Of a stretch of DNA of 64,000 nt, positions 46,298-58,936 are shown piece by piece. Source of the stretch: Bactrocera neohumeralis (lineage: Eukaryota; Arthropoda; Insecta; Diptera; Tephritidae); NCBI RefSeq assembly GCF_024586455.1, contig NC_065920.1, forward strand, positions 68,542,821 through 68,606,820, given 5' to 3'. Each line of letters starts with the position of its first letter. Position 1 is the stretch's first letter. The notes under the pieces were generated by a model. It was not told the DNA's origin and searched no databases. It saw only the letters and a program-made list of their open reading frames with translations. A program made the translations under genes and the position numbers.

Positions 46298-47379
46298 AAC
46301 AAGTAAGGAAGGGCTAAGTTCGGGTGTCACCGAACATTTTATACTCTCGCATGGTAAAGTGATAATCGAGATTTCATTATCCGTCATTTACATATTTTTC
46401 AAATACCGTATTTGTGTAAAGTTTTATTCCGCTATCATCATTGGTTCCTAATGTTTAAACTCGTATTATACAAAGAAGGCATCAGATGGAATTCAAAATA
46501 GCTATATTGGAAGAAGGCGTGGTTGTGAACCGATTTCAGCCATATTTCGTACATGTCATCAGGGTGTTAAGAAAACATTATATACCGAATTTCATTGAAA
46601 TCGGTCTAGTAGCTCCTGAGATATGCTTCTTGGTCCATAAGTGGGCGGCGCCACGCCCATTTTCAATTTTTAAAAAAAGCCTGGGGGCAGCTTCCTTCTG
46701 CCACTTCTTCCGTAAAATTTAGTGTTTCTGACGTTTTTTGTTAGTCGGTTAACGCACTTTTAGTGATTTTGAACATAACCTTTGTATGGGAGGTGGGCGT
46801 GGTTATTATCCGATTTCTTCCATTTTTGAACTGTATATGGAAATACCTGAAGAAAACGACTCTGTAGAGTTTGGTTGACATAGCTATAATAGTTTCCGAG
46901 ATATGTACAAAAAACTTAGTAGGGGGCGGGGCCACGCCCACTTTTCCAAAAAAATTACTTCCAAATATGTCCCTCCCTAATGCGATCCTTTGTGCCAAAT
47001 TTCACTTTAATATCTTTATTTATGGCTTAGTTATGACACTTTATAGGTTTTCGGTTTCCGCCATTTTGTGGGCGTGGCAGTGGCCGATTTTGCCCATCTT
47101 CGAACTTAACCTTCTTATGGAGCCAAGGAATACGTGTACCAAGTTTCATCATGATATCTCAATTTTTACTCAAGTTACAGCTTGCACGGACGGACGGACA
47201 GACGGACGGACAGACGGACGGACAGACAGACATCCGGATTTCGACTCTACTCGTCGCCCTGATCACTTTGGTATATATAACTCTATATCTGACTCTTTTA
47301 GTTTTAGGACTTATAAACAACCGTTATGTGAACAAAACTATAATACTCTCGTTAGCAACATTGTTGCGAGAGTATAAAA
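46298..47379 (+). mobile_element. HINE/DINE-like repeat, copy C, complete
   Basis: The best copy of the family: AACAAGTAAGGAAGGGC start, dyad TTCGGGTGTCACCGAA, subterminal TTTTATACTCTCGCA at 46337-46351, an expanded GGAC/GACA array at 47186-47231, and inverted TGCGAGAGTATAAAA at 47365-47379. It contains an extra CTCTATATCTGACTCTTTTA near 47280-47300 relative to copy B. It has no coding capacity. Confidence 0.88.
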
Positions 47380-47448
47380 ATAAATTCCAAGGAATGTTCT
47401 TTCAAATGATAATTGGTTGTGTTTCTGTATGTTTTCTATAAAAAAAAA

Positions 47449-47565
47449 GTAGGGAATCTCGAAATGGATCACCCTTTATATAACTTTCCAATGCGGGTCT
47501 CCAACGCTTCCTTAAAGGTGTTACAACCTTCATGGCAAACTGAGTACACTCTGTTCAGGGTATAA
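47449..47565 (+). mobile_element. DINE-1-like 3' fragment
   Basis: GGGTCTCCAACGCTTCCTT, GGTGTTACAACCTTCATGGC and CTGTTCAGGGTATA match the 3' end of the 12320-12852 family. Only 70 bases separate it from copy C. Confidence 0.7.
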
Positions 47566-48680
47566 AAAACACATGCTAACCTAAAAAAAATCAAAAAAAA
47601 AAATAAAAGCAGCATGCAAAGCCTAAAAGCAAACACACAAAATGCAATAATTTCTGCAAAGGACAACTCACAGCGTGACATAAATAACAATAACAACAAA
47701 GTAGTAATTTGGGTGCTGATGCGAGTAGCGCGTAGCTGAGTGATTCGGTTCCAAGGGACTCGGTGCATCGTCTTGGTAGTCCAGCAGCTGAACTAACTGC
47801 AAATTGGATTGCATGGCCGCAGCGGCAGTTGAGAATAAACGGAAACTATCTAGCAGAACAAATGGAGGCGGAGCCTAGCAAAGATATATTCGCGTAAATT
47901 ATGGATAGTTGTGCACATAAGGACTGCGCCGTAGACAGTCACAGCCAGCACAAACTGAGGTGTAGTCTGCAAAAATTGCGGAGGAAAAGGATTTATTAGT
48001 CGCTGTGAAGAAAAAGGAATCTAATTGTGCAGAATACGAAGGTTGGTGAAAGAAAGCTGTGATTGTGAGATATGCAGTCAAAAATTAGTAGAGAGCGCAG
48101 AAATGGCAAGAAGGTTAGATATAATACGATCTTCAAAGAGAGAGAGATAGAGAGAGAAAATGTGAGGAGAGTCAGCTAAACGCCCATTCATAATGCATGA
48201 AAGTATTTTAGAAAGTACTCGGTCAGGTTGGGTTAGGTCGAAGGCTTGATCCTCGCAACAAAAGTAACGCTGGTTCTCACTTAGACAACTAGGACAAGTC
48301 CTTTTTGATACCCAAAAACCCCTACAAATTGATTTCCAGATCATCACAGATCGAAGAACTGAAAATATGCTCGGATTTAATTGCAGTTGTAGAGTTGGTT
48401 GCAAGATTTCAAAAAAGGTGGCGAACTCTGCTTTAGTTTGTTCCGACAGCAGCACGTTTTCTTTTTATATGTGGAGTGTTGCTTGAAGAGATCACATGTT
48501 TCAACTGTTGAATAAGAAAAAGATATGGCTTCTGCAGGAAGCATTGGCCGCATATAAATCCGGGTACCGACTGTCAATTATATGGTGGCGGCTAGTTCAG
48601 GGAACTCTACTCTCTTCTTAATAGAGAATATCTTTCAATGTAAGCAGGTGTAGTCCCGTCCCTTGACATTGACCGTGTTA
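47566..48680. other. No gene seen
   Basis: No convincing coding content. A short GAGA tract lies at 48138-48158. Confidence 0.35.
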
Positions 48681-48689
48681 CGAGTTTTC

Positions 48690-49509
48690 ACATTTTTAGA
48701 CACCTTCGCTGGATGGATCAGACCACAATATCGCCATTGGGGTACTGCAAGACTGAAAAATTCGCCAGAATTTGGTAAACCTTCTATGCATTCTACCGAT
48801 AGCAGTTCTAAAGTGCCTTTTTCGCTAGCATCACCTTGCTAGCTCATCAGCTTTACAATTTCCTGCGATTCCCCTTTGGCCCGCTACCCAAACCAGTCTT
48901 ATCACAAAGACTTTCGGTGCCATTAATAGCGAGGTTAGGCACTCCTCGACTAACCCTGAACGCACTGTAATTGAACTAGTCTAGTATCGTCGCTCTGCTA
49001 TCTGTGTGAATGGCCACTTCTCTGAACATGGCTGCACCCCGGAGCAGCAGATCTACTACTACATTAAAGCTGGACCCCTCCACCAACCTTCCCCCAAAGT
49101 TTTGACCCATCCGTGAAGAAGTTCACTGCCTCTCTCCTTCAACGGCTTCCTTGTCGGTATATGCGCAGGGAAGAAGCCGCCAGAGTTCAGTTTGACGACT
49201 GCATGATCTAAGTGATGCGGTAAGAAGTCAAAGTGTGTAATTTGTGTCCGAGTGTTCAGCTACGTGTTCTTTTAAGAACCCAGATTCTCTGAGTCTAATA
49301 GCCACTTTCAAGACCATACACCTTCCGGCGATGTCTATGGGCACTATGTTCAAAATGGCGTTAAGTGCCATGGTTGGAGTGGACCTTAGTGCACCATACA
49401 TGCTGATGAGCGCCACCCGTTGAACACTCCCGAGTTTCTTTGCAAGTGTACATAAGGGTATTAGGCAGATAAATTTTTCGACTCTAACAGAGTGGATTAC
49501 AAATCTCAT
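48690..49509 (-). pseudogene. R1-like LINE relic, post-RT and RNase H region
   Basis: The clearest minus-strand frame (49509-49228) reads SVQRVALISMYGALRSTPTM, ALNAILNIVPIDIAGRCMVL and KVAIRLRESGFLKEH, a stretch I associate with the connection between RT and RNase H in R1-type tephritid elements. Further on, VAIHTDSRATI near 48985-49018 matches the RNase H TDSxAAI motif. Stops and shifts are frequent. The RT core, endonuclease and 3' end were not found. The clade is from memory. Confidence 0.55.
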
Positions 49510-51063
49510 ATTGTTGACATAACTGATAAATCGAAATTTTTTACGGGCAAGTTTTGTTGAAGTGGTTGGATCGAAATTTCATGATCAGTCTCATAGTTAA
49601 ATCCTGAAGTAGATGAACCTTTGCCTCGAGATAACACTTGTCCGCAACAAGTTTTGTCGAAAATTATAGTAAGTAGCCAACTTTGCATATATATTCTTAT
49701 ACCGACATAAGGCAAGGGTCAAATTAGTGGCTATGACCCAACAAATGTACTGTGTAATTCACTTTGTGTTGAAAAAGTCTTTATTTAAAGACAGCTTTAA
49801 ATTACAGTCATATATAACACAGGAAGCATTCGGATGGAGACATGACTATACATACAATACATACAAAATTATTATTTAAAATTCCTTTGACGTTATATTT
49901 TGAAAACTTTTATTAATATTCTGCGCATCAGTTGAACATTCCTTTGCCATAAATGTTTCATTACGTTATAAGGTTTGAATTACACCCACATTTTTCTCAG
50001 ATCACACTCTGTCACGCACACTGCGCACTAATTCCCCCGGCCACATTTTATTTAACTTTCACTTTCTTGAGTTTGGCATTTGGCACTTGGTCCAAAACAA
50101 ATTGACAAAGTGCGGCACAGCGCATTAACCTTGTTTACCATGGTCGAGTGAACGTCAACATGGCGTGATGTGCGTATGAATGTATGAAGAAGTCTATGTA
50201 GTTGAATGAGTGTGTCCTAGGCAGTGACATAGTAATTGCGCCTACAAGTAGGCAACGAATAAAAAATGTCTGCGAAATTTACGAGGGTACAACCAAACAA
50301 GCTTGAGTCACGTTGTCAGCGAAATGTGCGAAATTGTTGTTTTTGTCTTCATTTCTGTTTTGTTATCTTATTGGGCCTAAGTTTTGGGAATATCAATGTT
50401 TATTTCTATAGTTGGTTTGCTAAAGATTTCAATATTTGTATCTGTGTGTTTGTGTAATTCTCCTTAATTTTCCAACATTTATTGCCTTCAATTTGTTTAC
50501 TTGTGAAATCTTTATGGATTTTTCGCACCACAAACAGACACACTCCCACGCATATTACTCAGACTGTCCTCAGAAATCACAGTGATTTCGATACGCTGAC
50601 CATGCTGTTGGCACTGATTGGAATATTGGCAATGGCAATGGCAATGACATGACGCACAGATATCGTGTGGAAATTAAATTTGTCGTTATTGCAAGAAATA
50701 CAAATAAATAAGCGAGTGAATGAAGTGTAAGTAAAGATATAACACCAAGTTGAGTTTGTCGCAAATGTGTATGTGTTTTAAGCAGTGAAATTTTGCTAGC
50801 CGAATTATGGTAGAAGAGAAGTATAAAAATAAAGCGGAAGAAAAAACAAATTTTCTCTCGAATTTTTGGATTTTCGAATTTTAAAATTCATTTGTATAAT
50901 TCATGCATTTTTGGGAAAAGTAAAATAGATCTAAACATAAATTTAGTTGATTAGTATTTTTCGCTTTTCTATTGTCTAACCTGCTACTTTTTCTCAACGT
51001 TGCCATGAGCAAGAAGTACTGACACACAAATTTTATATGTCTATAGAGGAAGCCGCATATACT
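49510..51063. other. No gene seen
   Basis: Unique AT-rich DNA with scattered GT-rich patches (50160-50215, 50440-50460). Confidence 0.35.
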
Positions 51064-51560
51064 TCCAACTACCTTCTTATAACTTGAAAAGGGTGTCTTT
51101 AGTTTGCCTTAAAGTTTGTAACCCTCAAAAAGAAACGTCGGCGAAATGTATAAATCGTCACCTAAAATGCAAAATAACGTAACATCACTTTTCATAAGTT
51201 TACAGGCGAGGAAAAACGATATAATAGAAATCACTCATATTCAAAAAAAATTTTAGTTTTGGTTATAAAATGGTTATCTATAGGTTATATTTTGGTTATA
51301 AAATGCTTATCTATTGGTTATATATTGGTTATATCTGACAGCGGAAGCTGCAAATTTTATGCTACATATATGTAACTTGATGTAGTGAATCGTAAGCAAT
51401 AAAAACATCAATTTCGATTTTTTTGATGATCCATGGTTTTGCATTTTAGGGGGCGATATTTAAATGTTGAGTGTGACGAGCTGAGTCGAGACAGCAATGT
51501 TCGTCTGTCTGTCTGCTTATACGCGAACTAAGGGTTATTTTTTGAGTGTTAGTTTTAAGT
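51064..51560 (-). mobile_element. DINE-1-like element interrupted by a MITE
   Basis: On the minus strand the 3' side (51064-51155) matches GTCTCCGACG..TTTC, GGTTACAAACTTTAAGGCAA and the terminal region of the 12320-12852 family. The match resumes at about 51456-51545 with GAGCTGAGTCGAGAC, the GTCT array and ACGCGAACTA. The gap between is exactly the MITE at 51156-51455. Confidence 0.65.
51156..51455. mobile_element. MITE with CACCTAAAATGC ends, copy 1
   Basis: The ends CGTCACCTAAAATGCAAAAT and the complement of TTTTGCATTTTAGGGGGCG form a terminal inverted repeat. Internally TTGGTTATAAAATGGTTAT-type units are reiterated, and ATGTAACTTGATGTAGTGAA precedes the right end. It is about 300 bases with no coding capacity. 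A longer copy lies at 60538-60889. Confidence 0.8.
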
Positions 51561-52229
51561 TAGTTTTTGAAATCACGAACTGATATTTCATGCCCTTCTT
51601 TTTCTCCCCAAGAAATACTAGCTAAGAAACCCAAGAAGCAAATAATATACCCACCATAGATTATTACTCAAGATAGTGCTACAATCTTGAACAGATTGTT
51701 CAGATCCGACTACTATAGGATACAACTGCCAAACGAAATGATCGCTCAACGACAAGTTTTAGTATGGAAAATTTTTATTTTTGAAGGCTATAATAGTTTC
51801 ACTGCAGTCGAGGCCAATGTTTGTTTCTTTTATCTACTAAAATTTCCAAATATTAACTGAACTTTATTGTTGTTGTTGTGCAGCTGTGCGTAAAATCGTA
51901 TTAATAGCTGGCTCTGCATATACATATATACACATTTATATCTATGTTGCGACATTAAGTCAGGGATCAATGTAAAGTGAGTGGCAGCATGAGGATATCC
52001 ATTGACAATGGATGTAAGAACGAGCGTTAAGCGTGAATGACACTTAAAAGAGGATTAAAAAGAAAAACAGTTACAGCTATAAAATTTCTAAGAACACAAA
52101 TAAAATTTGAATTTTCTATAAGAGTTCTAAGAATATTTATTGGAATATTTTATTTTTTTAGGTTTTAAGTAATTTTTTCTGGAAAAGTTACAATTTTAAA
52201 GTAATGTGTTTGGCAGCTGTTCGATTGTG
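51561..52229. other. No gene seen
   Basis: Unique AT-rich DNA. Confidence 0.35.
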
Positions 52230-52510
52230 CTTATCACTTAAGAATGTTAAAAAAATCTCTTGGGCACTTATGACCCATTGGCATAACGCTGTAAGCATCT
52301 GGGGTCCTCATTACATGATACACTGAAGGTAGTATCGATAGTAAGGCCACAGAGTCTGTTATAATTCGCGTCAAGCGCAGGCATCCTAAACGATGACTTC
52401 TCCTCGTGGACCTAGTAATTGAATTCCATCTGGTATTGCAAAAAACCAAAACTAGTCTACCAAATGCGTGGCTCATTGGGCTTTCAGATTAACTTAAACT
52501 AACCTAAGAA
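52230..52510. mobile_element. Probable LINE-associated scrap
   Basis: GC-richer 280 bases ending CCAAAACTAGTCTACCAAAT, GCGTGGCTCATTGGGC and AACTTAAACTAACCTAA. The end resembles 7097-7165. An 80-codon minus-strand frame has no clear identity. Confidence 0.3.
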
Positions 52511-53180
52511 AATTTAACATTTATCTCAACACCTCAGGCCATGTTAGATTGTAACAAAATTAAGGTATGAAATGTCTATTTGATTTAGATTTCAAGAACA
52601 TTTATCGAAAACTGTATCAAAAATAATGCTGTTTCAAAGTGGGGCTCCTCCAAATATTAATCAATAATAAATTTATCTGAAGAGAAGGTAGCATTTGTTT
52701 ATTCTCTTTGAGAATAATCTTCATTCTGAGTTTTCTAATTCCTATATTGAAAAAGTTCAGATGAATGAGCCTTCCATTTTTACGCGAAATACCATTTTAA
52801 GAACGAACAGCCAAGCTATCGGACTGGGGACAGATACATACAAGTATCCTTGTTCCCTTTTATACTTAAACAGAAAAAAAGTACTTCTTCCCTTTTGTAA
52901 TCAAACAGATGGGAAGGCAGACACTGTAAAAGGACACAACTAACGGATATATTTTTTCATCTTCACCTCGAAGCTTTCAAAAATGCTTCTAACAAATGTA
53001 GAAACTAAGAAAATATAAAAGATCAGTTTTGGTTAGATTAAACTATCTAACTATTGAGAATAGTATTATGGCTGAACAATATATCTTATGCGAAAATCGG
53101 TGGTCGATACAAATGAATTAAGCTTCGTTATTCTTTCCTAATACTTGTAGTAAATTAAGAATTCTAAACCTTAGGTACGC
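52511..53180. other. No gene seen
   Basis: Unique AT-rich DNA with one weak 82-codon plus-strand frame at 52695-52943. Confidence 0.3.
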
Positions 53181-53600
53181 TGTTGTTAGAAACTGCTACT
53201 CCCTGACCTGTGAGTTGTATGGGTCTCTGAATGTATGTGGGGCGGATAATAGGTTATGAGGATTTGCTGGACTGACGGACGTTTAGATGCTGGCGGTGTG
53301 ATCTCCACTAGTCGCAATGCCGAATAGTTAGGGTCGTTTGCGCGTGCTTTGCTTAGGCGGTGAAAGCATTTAACTGGGAATTCGGTTAGCTTTTTGTGTG
53401 AATGGCGTATGCATGTATGTATTGTGCATATGAGGTCCAACCCTGTCCAAACTGGTACGAGGTCCGGCCGGAGACTTAACTCTGGTACCACAGTGAGTAA
53501 GAGCTCTTGGAATATGTTCTAACCTGCTCACGCGGACTGGCCCTTTGAGGAGTGTCGCCAACCACCGGGACCGAATGCGGGACCTTTCAATCAAGCTCTT
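53180..53600. other. GC-rich island of unknown origin
   Basis: A distinctly GC-richer segment than its flanks, open on the minus strand in two overlapping frames (101 and 74 codons). It contains GGTCCAACCCTGTCC and CCGGGACCGAATGCGGG. It could be the 5' part of a LINE or a host exon. I recognise no motif. Confidence 0.35.
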
Positions 53601-55914
53601 AGTGTTTCTTGTGATTTAGCAGTATTCTAATGGATCACAATTTCTGCTCTATTTGACAAAACTAGTCGATTATTTCCCAAAGATGGTCAAATTGTTGCCA
53701 GCACTGGTTCAAAATAAGACATTGCTCAGCTCATGGATAGAATAGATAGATAATACCCTGCCAATCCTACCAAGCACATATCAAAATCTTCCTGACAATT
53801 AATACTGAATTTCGTCGCGATTCGATCATGATCTTTTTGGGCTGACTTTGGTGTAAGCGTCACATATTTTCATTACATACCGATCGCCATCTGCTTCGGA
53901 AATAAATCGATTGCATTGCAATTTAGCCGCGCTTTGCTGTTGGAAATTCAGTTCATGAGGGTTTCTTTCATGTTAACTCGTATGTCACTGATATATTGAG
54001 GCTTTTGTGCTGAACCATATGTAAATGGTTCACCGATTTTTAGTGCAAGATTCATCATCTGTGCAATCCAATTGTGATCCGACTCGAAGATTTCCATTTT
54101 TTTTATCAATAATTTTGATTTAGTTGCCAGAATGGAATTAACAAAACCAGAGTTGAGCAGATTTGGCTTAAACACTATCCACATTCACAAAAACCATGCA
54201 TTCTAAGCAAGGCGAAAGGAAATTTATGCCTGATCTATGTTTCACAGATGGTCTTTATTTGAAAAAGGTGATCAGAGTAACCTACTTTTTTACAGAAAAA
54301 ACACAGACACTCTAAATTTAATTGGAAATGTTGATTATCATTCGAAAGAATATGTTTGGCATTAATTTTTTTTTTTTTTTGAAGATTGTGTGATATCACA
54401 CAATCATATGTTCACTGAAGTATTCTCTAAATCTATTGCTTGATCCGATGTGTGGGAAGTGGCGCCGAAACTACTTCCATAGTCTCCAAGTTCTATAAAA
54501 TTTATTGAAAAAGCAATAACCATCAGTTGTCATCAACCCATGCATTACTTTTAATCTGCACTCAATTGCAGGGTAATCATTGCAATTGCGAACCCTTAAT
54601 GCAACTGCCAATAACATTGATCGACTTGAGTTAAATTAAGTAGAGTAAGCTTTATTGCTTTCATTCTGGTATGAAAAAGTCTTATAAATCGCGTAAATTT
54701 CAGGAGTGATATGTGCACATGTAAGCATGTGTGTGTCAGTGCAATATGTCAACAGAATTCTCGCATGTCAACACATCATTGCCATTCAACTATCGAACAT
54801 CGCGAGTTGCGCAATAAATCAGAAAATAAAAGAATGAAGACGCAGACACAATGTAATGTAGTTATAATAAATGGGCTATAATTGCTTTTATAGTTCGTGT
54901 TTGTTGTTGTTTTGTGCAGTTTTATCATAAACATATTTTCGCTACGATTTACTATTATTTCTCTTTTTATAATTTAAAAGCATTCCATGTTCGTGAGCTC
55001 TAACATGTCATAGTGTGCAATGATAAAAAGCAAATTAGAATATACCATTAGAGTAAGCACATGGTGCATGAAGGATCAATAAATTAAAATTAGCAAACTA
55101 TACGTGAGTTTCTCATAAGGACTTACCAAATAAAGGAAAAATAGAGTGAGATAGAACTCACAAATTATTAATTTCGAATAATAGTTGCATGTCTTGCTTT
55201 GCTGCACTAGCACAGCCCATCACAGCGTATCGATATAAAATTACTGAACACTTTTCTGTAGGAATATTAATTGAATCTGTAGTTATATGGGTCGATGGCA
55301 CCCACTTAAGCCATTTATTATGCATATGCAGTATTGATTGACTAAGTGACTTTGGCCTTGCTGCGGTTTTGTAAAAATAGTTGTTTCTTAAAATTGCATT
55401 AAAAGAATGTACAGGTATTCAGGCATATTTGATATTAAAAATACGAAAGGAATTTATGCACGTTGTGTTGCTGCAGAGACAGTACACCCAGATCACTCTA
55501 TACATGGCACATTCGGCTGTTCCTGTTAACCTTAAGCAACTCTTATGAACTTTTTTCTTATACATACGACATACTTACAATACAGGACTGCACGACTTCA
55601 GTTTTATTTTCCTTCACCCATATGCCCCAAAAATATCGGTGAAACTCTGAGATATGTTAATGAAAGTAAAGAAGCATAATTTTCTGATAATAGTGCACCT
55701 TTGCGTCTTATTCTATCTACTATTGTGTTTCCCTAGATGTCATATGCTTAATACGAGAATATAGTATCAAATATTCCAGTTTTCGGCCAATATACCTGTA
55801 TGAGTTATTGTAATAAAATTGAGATAACGTTTTTTTATGATATTTGTCTATCTTTGTAGCGAAAATAGTTATAAACGACTCAATACTTCTCTTCCCTAGC
55901 CTTTATATACACAA
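53601..55914. other. No gene assigned
   Basis: A minus-strand 78-codon frame (53948-54184) and neighbouring broken frames look protein-like but match nothing I can name. Poly-T at 54368-54380. The remainder is AT-rich. Confidence 0.3.
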
Positions 55915-55916
55915 TA

Positions 55917-56070
55917 TGTGACCTGGTCTACGAAAAGGGAGCTAACGTGCGAAAACTAATTTTTTTTATTTTTTTTTTTAAATTTTTTTTTCATCTACCA
56001 TCCAAATCAACTAAAAAGTGAAAATTGATTTTTTTGACACCTAAGCCCCCTTTTCGTAGACCAGGTCACA
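55917..56070. mobile_element. 154-bp MITE with TA target duplication
   Basis: The ends are near-perfect inverted repeats over about 28 bases: TGTGACCTGGTCTACGAAAA plus GGG.GCT on the left (55917 onward) and its complement at 56043-56070. TA flanks both sides (55915-55916 and 56071-56072). The interior is A/T runs. This is a Tc1/mariner-type foldback MITE by target duplication; the autonomous partner is not in the window. Confidence 0.85.
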
Positions 56071-56228
56071 TATATTGATAGTTGAATTCGAAAATCGACT
56101 GCAAATACTTTAAACACTTTATTTTAGGTTTATATGAGCGGAATTCTAATTCTTTAGCAACATTAATATAATTTTTTGCAAAACCTGAACGCAGTGTTCG
56201 ATCAATGCAAACTACAATAATATTCAAT

Positions 56229-56268
56229 GACGGTTATACCCGAACTTAACTTTTCCTTGATTGTTTGG
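56229..56268 (-). mobile_element. HINE/DINE-like 5' end scrap
   Basis: The minus strand reads AACAATCAAGGAAAAGTTAA then GTTCGGGTATAACCG, the start and dyad shared by the HINE copies. Confidence 0.5.
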
Positions 56269-56349
56269 TAGTAGTTACATCTTTAATCAATTGGAATGTA
56301 GAGACCGAAAGAAAGTTAAATATACTAACTAATACAGTAATATAGCTTC

Positions 56350-56570
56350 TTGTGCAAATTGCCAGTTCTACGACATGGAGCCTGTAACTATAGAACACCT
56401 ACTAATTGACTTCATGTAAGCGCAAAATAAAGAGCCTTGGATCCATGTTTCCAAATAGGAATCACATCGCCTCAATAGGAACTAGCAGTACATTGGCATT
56501 TATCAATATTCTGGCGCGAGTTGAGTCGAATTGACCTTAGATCGCGGTGCAATCCTCATTGATTTATCTG
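56350..56570 (+). pseudogene. LINE C-terminal (zinc-knuckle region) relic
   Basis: Forward frames read NCQFYDMEPVTIEHLLIDF, resembling the CxFC..E..EHLL..C motif at the C-terminus of arthropod LINE ORF2, then ESHRLNRN and LTLDRGAI-like residues. A stop follows within 20 codons. Identity is tentative. Confidence 0.4.
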
Positions 56571-56869
56571 TCTATATAACAAATACAATAGCTGGGCTCT
56601 ATCTCTGATCCGAACAAAAGTAGCTAATCATTTGGCAAAGACGCTTCTCCCATCCTTTAGCCATTCGGAGCCGGCATGCAAGTGTTATATGCCTGTCAGA
56701 ATTAAGGTACACACAACGAATGGATGTAAAAGCTCGTGTAACAATCGCTTGATATAAGAGAGTGGCGAAACGAACAACCAACTGGTATAAAAAGTATATT
56801 GTGACATAATTAAAAAGAGAGATAATATACCGCATTTGCAAGTTTTCTACAGGCTCTCTTGTATCTGAG

Positions 56870-57320
56870 TCAGAGATCGGTCCAAATATGTAAGTCTAAT
56901 ATTCTTAATTTATTCTTCAAATTCTTTGTCATCTCCCTTAAAATAATAAATATCCGCCTCAATATACTTGTGACAATGTTTCTTTGAACCGTCGACTCAG
57001 TTGGTAAAGATAATTTCCGGAATAGCGAATCACGTTTAATATCTTCAATTGGCTCAAAGTGGTTTCCCCTGAGCGGTCGTTTGAGTTTACTGACTAACCA
57101 ATGAGATATGTGTCGGTGTATTACCATGGTCCAAAAACCAAGAGTTATCGGCTCATACTTCCGTTCTCTTTTTGTGAGAAAATAGAATTCCTTGTTGACA
57201 GTTTGACCGGCCCACACCTCGATAATCGAAGAAAATTGGCAACATAACTTTGATTTTTGACCTGCTTTGACGTGGATTTTCGGCTTCGGCTCACCTTTAC
57301 CAGAATATTCGTCCGACTGA
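56870..57320 (-). pseudogene. Mariner (DD34D) relic
   Basis: The minus strand reads KGEPKPKIHVKAGQKSK, AGQTVNKEFYF, a short block ending VSKLKRPLRGNHFEPIED and IKRDSLF, and a C-terminal region that ends in sequence shared with 4950-5355. The first catalytic Asp and the DNA-binding domain are missing, and the second and third Asp region is deleted. It has multiple shifts. Confidence 0.6.
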
Positions 57321-58689
57321 TTGTCTGACTAGTAGTCGGAAAGCATTGTTGCACGTTAATGCAACGCTGATTTTCGAAAAATTTAGTGATTTTAGAACCA
57401 ATCGTGCTTTCACTTTTCTTAAGCCCAAATTATCTTTCAAAATGGCTTTAACTGATGCTTTGGTATTCAGTGACAGTCATACCAACCCAGAAAAAAATAT
57501 TTCGATAAATTTGTTTTCGCGCGAAATATTATCTAAAACGTGTTACTTTTTTTTTGTTCATGGTATAGTATAAGGTGAGCATAAAAGTCTTAAATCGAAA
57601 GAAGCTCTAGAAACCGGTAAAATAAAATTTATTTTTATTCCCAAGTTTAGTTGGAACTTAGCTGAACTTTGAAACATTTTTTCGAAATTATTGTGTGTTT
57701 TTGAAACTAATAATACTTACAAATCCACATTTATTAAATAAAAAAACTTTCCAAATTTTCGATAAAAATATTTCAATATGATTTTTAGCTGAACATTTTT
57801 TCGTAATACTCTTGATAACTAAAATGCAAATATGTTTACTAATTTCACTTGTAATTTTTAATAAGTTTTTCCATTTTGTTTACCTTAAATATTTATTTAT
57901 ATTTAAGTTTCTCATACCAAAATACAAAATATAGGAATTTTATTGAACCATCAACGTCAGATTTTTTACTTAAATGAACAACAAATATCGGCCTTTTATT
58001 ATTTGGATAATAATGGCGAACCCGCAAATAGGTTGAAGCAGGAATATTAAGCGAAAATGCCGTAGTTTAAAGACAAATAAATGAATATGTGGTGTATAAA
58101 ACTGCAAACTGAACGTATAAGAGTGTGTCTATGAATTTGTGTATGCCAAAATCTTAACATAAATCTGTATCATATATGTGTATATACAGATATTGCCTAC
58201 AAAATATTTGCTTTGTATATCTTTGTATGTACATATGTACATGTATATGCTGTAAATTTGCTATATCCCAAGAATATATTTTATCTGCCAGCGAATTTGC
58301 TCAAATTTGACAAGTAAAAACACAGCAGCGTCAGAAATTTCAACCACAAATTACAACCAGTATAAATAAACAGTTCGAAAAGTCTAAAGCATTATTGCTT
58401 TAATAATAAATAAACATACTGGACTATAGACCATAATTTTATAAAGGTGAACTAGACAATCGATTATGTTTACGCTTCAAAGTAAAACAGCGCTGTCCTG
58501 ATTGTTTTATATGTTAGTGTATGTGTGCCAACTAAAAGTAATAATATTTCCAAAGTCTAGGGAATATTAATGAATTTTCCAAGTATTCTTGGCACTAAAC
58601 CAAAGACAACATAAATGCATTTCAAGCACATCAAAAGCGAAAAGATCCGCAAACAAATTTGATAATAACAAGCAAATAAGAAAACTTCT
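57321..58689. other. No gene seen
   Basis: A 75-codon plus-strand frame at 57346-57573 is unassigned. The rest is AT-rich. Confidence 0.3.
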
Positions 58690-58936
58690 GATGCACTGAA
58701 GCTATAATACCCTACACAAAATGCCAGTTATATGATATAGTGGTACAATATCGGTGATTCTGACAAATGAGCAGCCTCTCTCCTGACGAGAAAATGATAT
58801 GTGCGAAATTTCTGTTCGATATAAACTTAACATATATAACCAGTTCAGTGTATAAATATATTACGTTCTTCTAGCATTTAAGGTCTTCTTGGAACGTGTT
58901 ATAGCAACTAACCTCTTTAGCCTGCCTTGTTCATAA
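58690..58936 (+). mobile_element. DINE-1-like element, degraded
   Basis: CAATATCGGTGATTCTGACA, AATGAGCAGC, CGAGAAAATGA and the CCTGCCTTGTTCATA end correspond in order to the 12320-12852 element. The tetranucleotide array has been lost. Confidence 0.6.
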
